Positions 1 through 5,219 of a DNA stretch of 7,800 nucleotides are shown here, one piece after another (the stretch's first letter is position 1; each line of letters opens with the position of its first letter). The notes below the pieces were generated by a model. The model ran no database searches. It had not been told where the DNA came from and saw nothing but the letters and a program-made list of their open reading frames with translations. The stretch spans positions 1 through 7,800 of the forward strand of contig NZ_DJDT01000183.1 of the NCBI RefSeq assembly GCF_002432345.1, in the 5' to 3' direction. Both the position numbers and the translations under genes were made by a program. This DNA comes from Pedobacter sp. UBA5917 (GTDB lineage Bacteria; Bacteroidota; Bacteroidia; Sphingobacteriales; Sphingobacteriaceae).

Positions 1-2195
1 GCCACACCGGCGGTTCTATCGCTTTCGGATCAGATAACCTGCTTTATGTTTCTACCGGCGATAACTCTACACCTTTTGATGCCCCAAAACAGGAATTTGT
101 GAACAGGGGTTATGCACCACTTGATAACAGAAAAGGCTTTGAGCAATATGATGCAAGAAGATCTGCTGGAAATACCAACGATTTACGTGGAAAAATTTTA
201 AGGATCAAGGTTAACGAAGATGGTACCTATAGCATCCCTGATGGTAACCTTTTCCCTAAAAACGATCCTAAAGCACGTCCGGAGATTTATGTTATGGGCG
301 ATAGAAACCCCTACCGCATATCGGTAGATCAAAAAACCAATTATGTATATTGGGGAGAAGTTGGTCCTGATGCCCCTAATGATGATGCATTAAGAGGCCC
401 AAGGGGTTACGATGAAGTGAACCAGGCCAAAAAAGCCGGTAATTTCGGTTGGCCGTTATTTATCGGCAATAACTATCCATACAAAGCCTACGATTATACC
501 AACGGAGCAAATGGCAATGCTTTTGATCCTAAAGCACCGATCAACAATTCGCCCAACAATACCGGTTTGCAACAGCTTCCACCGGCACAACCGGCATTTA
601 TCTGGTATCCTTATGGCGAATCGGCCGAATTTCCGCAGGTAGGTGCAGGCGGACGTACAGCAATGGCCGGCCCGGTGTTATACACCAAAACCAATTCGCC
701 ATACCCCGCTTATTACAACGGAAAGCTCATTATTTACGAATGGGTACGCGGATGGGTTAAAGCGGTAACCATGAACGATAAAGGCGATTACCAGAGCATG
801 GAACCATTTTTATCCAAAATTTCACTGGCTGCACCGATCGATATGGAACTGGGGCCTGATGGAAAATTATATATTCTTGAATATGGTAAAGGCTGGTTCA
901 GCAAAAACCCTGATGCGGCTATTTCAAGGATCGATTATTTAGGTGGAAACCGTCCGCCAAGTATAGAAAAGTTAGATATTGTAAAAACCAGCGGATTGCT
1001 TCCTTACAAATTAACGGCCAATGTTATCGCCAAAGATCCTGATGGGGATGCTTTAACCTATGTTTGGAATTTGGGAAAAGGAATTACCAAAACCACTACC
1101 GCCCCAACGTTACAATATACTTTTACCAAAACAGGCGAATATCCGGTAAGTGTTACCGTAATGGATAAAAGCAAAGCTTCTGCAAAAAGTGCGGTAATCC
1201 CTGTTTTTGCAGGAAACGAACATCCAAAGGTAACGATTGATCTTGCCGGTAACAAAACCTTCTATTTCCCGAATAAACCGGTTGATTATAAGGTTTTGGT
1301 AAGCGATAGAAGCGCTAAAGTAAACAATAACCGCATTTATATTTCAAACACCTATACCGAAGGAAGCGATATGGCCGGGGCACAGTTGGGCCATCAGCAG
1401 GCAGCCCAAACCATGATCGGTAAAGCATTGATGTTAAAAGCCGATTGTAGTACCTGCCATAAAGAATCAGCTGTTTCTATCGGTCCGGCATTTGATAAAG
1501 TTGCCGCTAAATATAAAAACGATCCAAAAGCTTCGGATTATTTAGCTTCTAAAGTAATTGGTGGCAGTCAGGGTGTTTGGGGCGAAGTTCCAATGCCAGC
1601 ACACACGGCCATGAAAGAAGCGGATGTAAAGAAAATTACCGAGTGGATTATGACTTTGGGCAATAAAGAAACCGTTAAAGCATCATTACCGACCACTGGA
1701 AAAATTGTTCCTCCGGCAAATACTGATAAAAAGAAATCTGTTCTAACGCTAAAAGCAACCTACACAAACGCTGGTGCCAAAGGTTTAAAGCCTTTAACCA
1801 CTACCAATCTGGTTAACCTGAAAAGCAGTATAATTGATGCCAGCGACATTAAGGATTTTGCAGGTTTTGAAAGAAAAGATGTTTTTGGGGGCGAAAAAAT
1901 TGTTCTTAGTCAGGAAAGCGGCTGGATTGCCATCAAAAATGTTGATTTAACAGGCATTGCAGGTTTCGGATTCTCTTTCTTAAACCTTGCCCCTGGTAGC
2001 GATGGCGAAATCGAAATCTGGCTGGATGACAGTAAAGGCCTCATGATCGGAAAATCTACTTTCAGAAAAAGTGTGCCCATCAGCATGATTTCCGATGGTA
2101 AATTCCATTCGCTATATTTTGTTTTCAAAGAACTTAAAACCGACGACAAAAAGAACCGCCCGATTATACAATCCATAACGGTAGAACCCAAGTAG
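1..2195 (+). CDS. Secreted PQQ-type sugar dehydrogenase with PKD, cytochrome c and C-terminal binding domains (5' partial)
   Basis: The reading frame is open from base 3, so the gene begins upstream of the window; the GTG at 99 is internal. Modules in order: a GSDH-type (glucose/sorbosone dehydrogenase) beta-propeller to about nt 940, with HTGGSIAFG at the window edge, then STGDN, GDRNPYR, GEVGPDAPND and FGWP; a PKD-like beta-sandwich, about nt 945-1222 (DPDGDALTYVW); a class I cytochrome c domain, about nt 1390-1670, with heme motif CSTCH at 1446-1460 and a likely axial Met at 1593-1595 in VPMPAH; and a C-terminal CBM6-like beta domain, about nt 1735-2192. From the family I infer oxidation of a sugar or polyol in the periplasm or at the cell surface, with electrons passed from PQQ to the attached heme. 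Heme attachment requires export, so a signal peptide should lie upstream. Related proteins often carry an N-terminal ThuA-like domain, which could be in the missing part. Substrate unknown. A strong terminator follows 18 nt after the stop. Confidence 0.9.
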   Translation, partial: HTGGSIAFGSDNLLYVSTGDNSTPFDAPKQEFVNRGYAPLDNRKGFEQYDARRSAGNTNDLRGKILRIKVNEDGTYSIPDGNLFPKNDPKARPEIYVMGDRNPYRISVDQKTNYVYWGEVGPDAPNDDALRGPRGYDEVNQAKKAGNFGWPLFIGNNYPYKAYDYTNGANGNAFDPKAPINNSPNNTGLQQLPPAQPAFIWYPYGESAEFPQVGAGGRTAMAGPVLYTKTNSPYPAYYNGKLIIYEWVRGWVKAVTMNDKGDYQSMEPFLSKISLAAPIDMELGPDGKLYILEYGKGWFSKNPDAAISRIDYLGGNRPPSIEKLDIVKTSGLLPYKLTANVIAKDPDGDALTYVWNLGKGITKTTTAPTLQYTFTKTGEYPVSVTVMDKSKASAKSAVIPVFAGNEHPKVTIDLAGNKTFYFPNKPVDYKVLVSDRSAKVNNNRIYISNTYTEGSDMAGAQLGHQQAAQTMIGKALMLKADCSTCHKESAVSIGPAFDKVAAKYKNDPKASDYLASKVIGGSQGVWGEVPMPAHTAMKEADVKKITEWIMTLGNKETVKASLPTTGKIVPPANTDKKKSVLTLKATYTNAGAKGLKPLTTTNLVNLKSSIIDASDIKDFAGFERKDVFGGEKIVLSQESGWIAIKNVDLTGIAGFGFSFLNLAPGSDGEIEIWLDDSKGLMIGKSTFRKSVPISMISDGKFHSLYFVFKELKTDDKKNRPIIQSITVEPK

Positions 2196-2213
2196 GTTAA
2201 AACTAAAAAAGCG

Positions 2214-2248
2214 CCCGGAACCTGATCATAAAAGGTTCCGGGTTTTTT
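2214..2248 (+). terminator. Rho-independent terminator of the sugar dehydrogenase gene
   Basis: A perfect 10-bp GC-rich stem (CCCGGAACCT at 2214-2223 with AGGTTCCGGG at 2233-2242) encloses a 9-nt loop and is followed by six T residues (2243-2248). An A run at 2205-2210 precedes the stem, so weak termination from the other strand is possible, but no minus-strand gene ends here. It separates the dehydrogenase from the HAD phosphatase unit. Confidence 0.93.
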
Positions 2249-2294
2249 ATTGTAAAAAATAAGGTTTTATCATTCCGCATTAACTTAGCAATAA

Positions 2295-2302
2295 TATCTT
2301 TG
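2295..2302 (+). promoter_or_regulatory. Bacteroidetes-type -7 promoter element for the HAD / Mpo1-like unit
   Basis: TATCTTTG matches the Bacteroidetes sigma-A -7 consensus TAnnTTTG exactly. It lies just after a terminator and ends 18 nt before the ATG at 2321, implying a leader of roughly 12-15 nt. I see no convincing TTG-type -33 element at the usual 19-21 nt distance, so only the -7 box is directly supported. Confidence 0.7.
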
Positions 2303-2320
2303 CAGCAAATTCAGCGTATT

Positions 2321-2956
2321 ATGCAAAACATTAAGAACATTATATTCGACTACGGAAACGTTATATTTGATATTGATTTCAAAATTGCCCAGGCATCTTT
2401 TCAAAAACTGGGCATTAGCGATATCGAAAACTTCTTTGCGCATAAAGCCCATAACCGGTTATTTGATGATTTTGAAACCGGGGCAATTTCTCCTGCCGAA
2501 TTTAGGACCGGGATCAGAAAAGCTGCCAATAAACCCGATTTAAGCGATCAACAGATAGATGATGCATGGAACAGCCTTTTAATCGGCACCATTCAGGAAA
2601 ACCACGATTTATTGCTTCAGGTTAAGGAAAAATACCGTACCTTTTTATTGAGCAACAACAACGAAATCCACTACGACTGGATTATCGATTATTTGAAAAC
2701 CACTTTCAAAATCAATAATTACGATGCTTATTTCGAGAAAGCCTATTTCTCACAGCACATGAAACTCCGTAAGCCCAACACCAATATTTTCGAACAGGTA
2801 TTAAAGGAGAACAACTTAAACCCTGCTGAAACATTGTTTATTGACGATAGTCCACAGCACATTGAAGGTGCCAAAAAAGTAGGTCTAAATACTTTGCTCA
2901 TGACAGAAAAACCTGCACAGTTGGCTTCGTTTTTAAAAGCAAACGGAATTTTGTAA
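2321..2956 (+). CDS. HAD-superfamily phosphatase, YihX-like
   Basis: A 211-aa cytosolic hydrolase of HAD subfamily IA. Motif I is FDYGNV with nucleophile Asp10; motif II is LLSN with Ser111; motif III is the Lys in LRKPN (Lys151); motif IV is IDDSPQH (Asp175, Asp176). Residues about 17-95 form the helical cap between motifs I and II. In most HAD phosphatases the residue two after the nucleophile is an Asp general acid; here it is Gly12, as in E. coli YihX (DLGNV), an alpha-glucose-1-phosphate phosphatase. Overall similarity to YihX is clear, but the substrate is not proven. I chose ATG 2321 over an in-frame TTG at 2300, because that TTG overlaps the -7 promoter box and cannot lie in the transcript. 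The next gene starts 8 nt after the stop, so the two are probably cotranscribed. Confidence 0.9.
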   Translation: MQNIKNIIFDYGNVIFDIDFKIAQASFQKLGISDIENFFAHKAHNRLFDDFETGAISPAEFRTGIRKAANKPDLSDQQIDDAWNSLLIGTIQENHDLLLQVKEKYRTFLLSNNNEIHYDWIIDYLKTTFKINNYDAYFEKAYFSQHMKLRKPNTNIFEQVLKENNLNPAETLFIDDSPQHIEGAKKVGLNTLLMTEKPAQLASFLKANGIL

Positions 2957-2964
2957 ATTAGTAT

Positions 2965-3285
2965 ATGGCAGAGAAAAAGTATAAATCGCTTAAAGAGTTC
3001 TACCCTTTTTACCTTACCGAGCATGGTAATACTACCTCGCGCATCCTGCATTTTATCGGTACAGGTTTAGTAGTACTGGCTTTTTTTACCGGTTTTCTTT
3101 TCCATAACTGGCACTTCTTTCTGGCTATGCCCATATTGGGTTATGGTTTTGCATGGGTTGGCCACTTTTTCTTCGAAAAAAATAAACCCGCCACATTTCA
3201 GTATCCGGGTTATAGCTTAGCGAGTGATTTTATCCTGTTTTATGATCTGCTTACCGGAAGGCAGCCTTTTGTGGTGAAGAAATAA
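2965..3285 (+). CDS. Mpo1-like (DUF962) small membrane protein
   Basis: A 106-aa protein that fits the DUF962 / YGL010w family along its whole length. Family features are EFYPFYLTEHGN (res 11-22), RILHFIGT (26-33), GYGFAWVGHFFFEKNKPATF (60-78) and YPGYSLASDF (80-89). Candidate metal-binding histidines are His20, His29 and His67. Two hydrophobic segments, about 28-45 and 50-69, indicate an integral membrane protein. The yeast member Mpo1 is an Fe(II)-dependent dioxygenase that oxidises 2-hydroxy fatty acids during sphingoid-base breakdown. Some Bacteroidota make sphingolipids and hydroxy fatty acids, so a lipid role is plausible, but bacterial members are largely uncharacterised. It follows the phosphatase gene by 8 nt with no promoter or terminator between; no Shine-Dalgarno is visible. 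No U-tract terminator follows; the downstream region instead holds an inverted repeat at 3297-3344. Confidence 0.9.
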   Translation: MAEKKYKSLKEFYPFYLTEHGNTTSRILHFIGTGLVVLAFFTGFLFHNWHFFLAMPILGYGFAWVGHFFFEKNKPATFQYPGYSLASDFILFYDLLTGRQPFVVKK

Positions 3286-3296
3286 CTCCTGCAAAC

Positions 3297-3351
3297 ACGT
3301 CCGAAGTTTACAAAGCCCGGGAGTGGGCGAAGAACTTCGGACGTCTGAAGT
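3297..3351. repeat. Perfect 12-bp inverted repeat with nested inner stem and alternative fold
   Basis: ACGTCCGAAGTT (3297-3308) is the exact reverse complement of AACTTCGGACGT (3333-3344). A GCCC/GGGC pair (3315-3318 with 3325-3328) sits inside. The right arm can instead form a local 7-bp hairpin (3334-3340 with 3345-3351, one G-U pair, ACGT tetraloop), so the two folds are mutually exclusive. There is no T tract, so it is not a standard terminator. It starts 12 nt after the Mpo1-like stop codon and may be a dispersed palindromic (REP-like) element. Confidence 0.8.
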
Positions 3352-3371
3352 GTAGATAGCCTATCATTTAT

Positions 3372-3419
3372 CACGATAAAATCGTGCAGTTATTGATGCA
3401 CCCGTTTGGAAACGGGCGC
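3372..3419. repeat. Two small hairpins
   Basis: The first is CACGAT (3372-3377) with ATCGTG (3381-3386), a 6-bp stem around AAA. The second is CCCGTTT (3401-3407) with AAACGGG (3410-3416), extended by G3398-C3419 and C3399-G3418 across one mismatch; its two-base spacer would force the central pairs open if folded as RNA. Neither is followed by a T run or overlaps an ORF. Together with the flanking palindromes they make this convergent intergenic region unusually rich in dyad symmetry. Confidence 0.6.
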
Positions 3420-3482
3420 AAGCGTTGTGAAATATTAGTTTTTGCGTGACCAGTATTCTTAAACAGTCTTTTTGTTACTAAA

Positions 3483-3535
3483 CCCGATTGAAGCGGGCAT
3501 ACCGATTTTTCATCGATATAAAGCGAAAAGCGGGA
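3483..3535 (+). other. Candidate structured RNA or Bacteroidetes intergenic repeat
   Basis: CCCG (3483-3486) can pair with CGGG (3531-3534), enclosing ATTGAAGCGGGC, a small hairpin (ATA-C-CGAT at 3499-3506 with ATCG-A-TAT at 3512-3519, loop TTTTC) and AAGCGAAAAG. From memory, intergenic elements of the form CCCGATnGAAGCGG - variable hairpin - TATAGCGRAAAGCGGGA recur in Flavobacterium, Chryseobacterium and relatives, with conserved single-stranded flanks and a variable stem. That match to general knowledge makes this more than a random dyad. I cannot say whether it is transcribed; the plus strand is the orientation of the remembered motif. It lies about 200 nt past the Mpo1-like stop. Confidence 0.5.
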
Positions 3536-3579
3536 CTGCATACCCCCAAGAATTACTGAACAATCATTTCCAAAAGAAA

Positions 3580-3638
3580 GATCGTCATCTCAAGTAAAAC
3601 GGAGTGGAACGGAGATCCTTCGACAGGCTCAGGATGAC
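3580..3638. repeat. Dispersed repeat, copy A (GTCATCTC family)
   Basis: Begins GATCGTCATCTC and contains CGGAGTGGAACG, closely matching the element at 7440-7478. ATCTC (3587-3591) can pair with GAGAT (3612-3616). The unit ends with AGGATGAC, giving terminal inverted GTCATC/GATGAC (3584-3589 with 3633-3638). The reverse complement of the right part reads GTCATCCTGAGCCTGTCGAA, which I remember as a common bacterial intergenic repeat. No coding capacity. Confidence 0.7.
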
Positions 3639-3646
3639 AACTTAAC

Positions 3647-3690
3647 AAAAAAAGTCGTCATTTCAACTCAAACGTAGTGAAATGACGACT
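3647..3690 (-). terminator. Rho-independent terminator of proline dehydrogenase, formed by a repeat copy (copy B)
   Basis: A perfect 13-bp inverted repeat, AGTCGTCATTTCA (3653-3665) and TGAAATGACGACT (3678-3690), flanks a 12-nt loop. On the minus strand the stem runs into seven U residues (A run at 3647-3653), the expected order for a terminator acting on the gene that stops at 3736-3734. The CGTCATTTC and AACGTAGTGA parts also align with the dispersed repeat copies at 3580 and 7440, so a repeat appears to serve as the terminator. Confidence 0.85.
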
Positions 3691-3698
3691 CTATTGCT

Positions 3699-3733
3699 AA
3701 CTAAAAACTGTTAACTGCCAACTGAAAGCTGAA
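3699..3733. repeat. Five-unit 7-bp tandem repeat next to the proline dehydrogenase stop codon
   Basis: Exact period of 7: AACTAAA, AACTGTT, AACTGCC, AACTGAA, AGCTGAA. The fixed part is AACTG in the three central units, with one mismatch in each outer unit; the last two bases vary. On the transcribed minus strand the units read nnCAGTT. The array ends at 3733, directly touching the stop codon (3734-3736), and lies before the terminator, so it forms most of the 3' UTR. Confidence 0.8.
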
Positions 3734-4918
3734 CTAAAGTTTCCTTCTCTTCAATTCCCTTTCAATCAAGCCCAATTCACGGCCTGTTTGTCCGGCAACT
3801 GATGTATTTTCCTGTGCTCTTCTGAATAAATACGGCATTACCGCTTTAATCGGCCCATAAGGCACATATTTGGCCACATTATAGTTCGCATCAGCCAGGT
3901 TAAAACTCAAATTATCGCTCATTCCCAATAACTGGGCAAAATAAACATGCGGATGGTTATGCGAAATATTCTTTTCTTCTAAAAGGTAAGTCAATAAGCG
4001 GCTGCTATCTTCATTATGCGTTCCGGCAACGATAGCAATTTCTTCGATATGATCTACACAGTAACGTAACGATTCGTTGTAATCACGGTCTGATGCTTCC
4101 TTATCCGGTTGGATCGGCGAAGGATAACCCATTTCTACAGCACGTTTACGTTCTTTCTCCATGTAGGCACCACGAACCATTTTAACACCTAAAATAAAAC
4201 CGTCGGCTTTGGCAATTAAGTGGTCGGCTTTCATGTCGGCCAGTTTATCATGGCGGTACATCTGGTAGGTATTATACACAATAATACGTTCGCGGTTAAA
4301 TTTACGCATCATATCCAAAGCCAGCTCATCAATGGTATCCTGTATCCAGGTTTCCTCGGCATCGATCATAATTGGCACACTTTTATCAAAAGCGGTTTTG
4401 CAGATCATTTCGCAACGCAATTTTACTTTTTCGTATTCTGCCTCTTCTGTTGCGGTTAATTTTTCTTTGGCATCAAGTTTCTGTAACAATGCAAAACGGC
4501 CTATACCGGTTATCTTAAATACAGTGATTGGAATTTTCACATCACCATCGGCACGCACAATGGTGCGGATAATTTCGGCGCAGGTTTCGTCAAACACCTG
4601 CTCTTCTTCCTCTCCCTCAACCGAATAATCCAAAATGGTACCCACACCACCTTTATCCAGCTGATCGATAGCTTTATTACATTCGGCAATGGTTTCGCCA
4701 CCGCAGAACTGCTGAAAAATGGTTGCTTTTATGGCACCCTGAATAGGCAGACCGATATTTAAAAAGAAATTTGTAATTGCCGGACCAACCTTGGTTAAAA
4801 AGTTGCTTCCGATCATTTTAAAAAGCCAGTATGCTTTTTTTAGTTCCTGATTAGATTTTTGGCGGAAAGCGATTTCCGTGTTGTCGAAATTAGGTTGTTT
4901 ATTGGGGGATAAATCCAT
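3734..4918 (-). CDS. Proline dehydrogenase (PRODH), monofunctional
   Basis: A 394-aa FAD enzyme that oxidises L-proline to pyrroline-5-carboxylate, the first step of proline catabolism, passing electrons to quinone. The C-terminal two thirds form the PRODH barrel: DAEET (Asp186), YNTYQMY (215-221), KMVRGAY (Lys246, Arg249), AGTHN (298-302), YFAQLLGM (326-333) and the substrate-carboxylate motif RRAQEN (Arg366, Arg367, Glu370). The N-terminal 180 residues are helical and include an acidic run EGEEEE (101-106). There is no fused P5C dehydrogenase domain, so this is not a PutA; the second enzyme must be encoded elsewhere. Length and motifs resemble the stand-alone, eukaryote-like PRODH form. ATG 4918 is chosen because the protein is full length and the promoter box lies about 30 nt upstream. 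Divergent from the S4-aroB operon; a 13-bp terminator follows at 3690-3647. Confidence 0.95.
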   Translation of the reverse strand: MDLSPNKQPNFDNTEIAFRQKSNQELKKAYWLFKMIGSNFLTKVGPAITNFFLNIGLPIQGAIKATIFQQFCGGETIAECNKAIDQLDKGGVGTILDYSVEGEEEEQVFDETCAEIIRTIVRADGDVKIPITVFKITGIGRFALLQKLDAKEKLTATEEAEYEKVKLRCEMICKTAFDKSVPIMIDAEETWIQDTIDELALDMMRKFNRERIIVYNTYQMYRHDKLADMKADHLIAKADGFILGVKMVRGAYMEKERKRAVEMGYPSPIQPDKEASDRDYNESLRYCVDHIEEIAIVAGTHNEDSSRLLTYLLEEKNISHNHPHVYFAQLLGMSDNLSFNLADANYNVAKYVPYGPIKAVMPYLFRRAQENTSVAGQTGRELGLIERELKRRKL

Positions 4919-4947
4919 TTTTATCTATGTAATAAGTCAGAATGGTG

Positions 4948-4955
4948 CAAAATTA
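4948..4955 (-). promoter_or_regulatory. -7 promoter element for proline dehydrogenase
   Basis: Read on the minus strand, this is TAATTTTG followed by CACC, an exact match to TAnnTTTG. The G is about 30 nt upstream of the ATG, implying a leader of roughly 25 nt. No clear TTG -33 element is seen at 19-21 nt. It lies 43 nt from, and faces away from, the S4-aroB -7 box. Confidence 0.65.
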
Positions 4956-4998
4956 TAAAAAGCATCGGTTGTTAAAACTAAAAAGCTCGAAATAATCG

Positions 4999-5006
4999 TA
5001 TTTTTG
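4999..5006 (+). promoter_or_regulatory. -7 promoter element for the S4-aroB-hydroxylase operon, near-leaderless start
   Basis: TATTTTTG followed by CAC matches TAnnTTTG exactly. Only 6 nt separate the final G from the ATG at 5013, so transcription should start within a few bases of the start codon. The nearest upstream TTG (4969-4971) is 27 nt away, outside the usual spacing, so a -33 element is not established. Confidence 0.7.
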
Positions 5007-5012
5007 CACAAA

Positions 5013-5219
5013 ATGATACAATTCAAATTAGAAGGCGAATTTATTCCATTGATCCAGCTGCTAAAAGCAACCGGTTTGGTGGGCACCGGAGGCGATGCAC
5101 AGGCTGCCGTGATGGACGGTTTGGTAAAATGTAATGGTGAAGTAGAATTCCGCAAACGGTACAAAGTTAGAGTTGGCGACATCATCACTTTTGAACAAGA
5201 TAAAATCGAAGTAATTTAA
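5013..5219 (+). CDS. YbcJ-like S4-domain RNA-binding protein
   Basis: A 68-aa protein made almost entirely of one S4 RNA-binding fold (about res 10-60). Recognisable elements are FIPLIQLLKATG, the GGDAQAAVMDGLVKCNGE turn, RKRYKVRVGD and a closing beta strand. The pattern follows E. coli YbcJ (LLKLEGW, AKIAIAEGQVKVDG, RKRCKI). S4 domains bind structured RNA, usually rRNA or tRNA; the target of this small class is unknown, and I infer a ribosome- or RNA-related role. I chose ATG 5013 over the in-frame TTG at 5004, which lies inside the -7 box. The stop codon overlaps the aroB start by one base (TAATG), suggesting translational coupling. Confidence 0.88.
   Translation: MIQFKLEGEFIPLIQLLKATGLVGTGGDAQAAVMDGLVKCNGEVEFRKRYKVRVGDIITFEQDKIEVI

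Noticed and set aside
1058..1255. Minus-strand ORF inside the sugar dehydrogenase
   Set aside because: Antisense shadow over the PKD-coding region; no family motif, promoter or independent codon signal.
1910..2191. Minus-strand ORF at the end of the sugar dehydrogenase
   Set aside because: Lies fully antisense to a well-supported domain; no recognisable protein.
2743..3051. Minus-strand ORF across the HAD / Mpo1-like junction
   Set aside because: Overlaps two genes with clear family motifs on the other strand.
3297..3344. Rho-independent terminator for the Mpo1-like gene
   Set aside because: The stem is strong but no T tract follows on either strand, so I list it only as an inverted repeat.
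3699..3733. CRISPR-like array
   Set aside because: Units are 7 bp with no spacers; a simple tandem repeat.
4220..4628. Plus-strand ORFs inside proline dehydrogenase
   Set aside because: Antisense to catalytic PRODH segments; translations show no known motif.
4969..4971. TTG as -33 element of the S4-aroB promoter
   Set aside because: Spacing to the -7 box is 27 nt, beyond the usual range.
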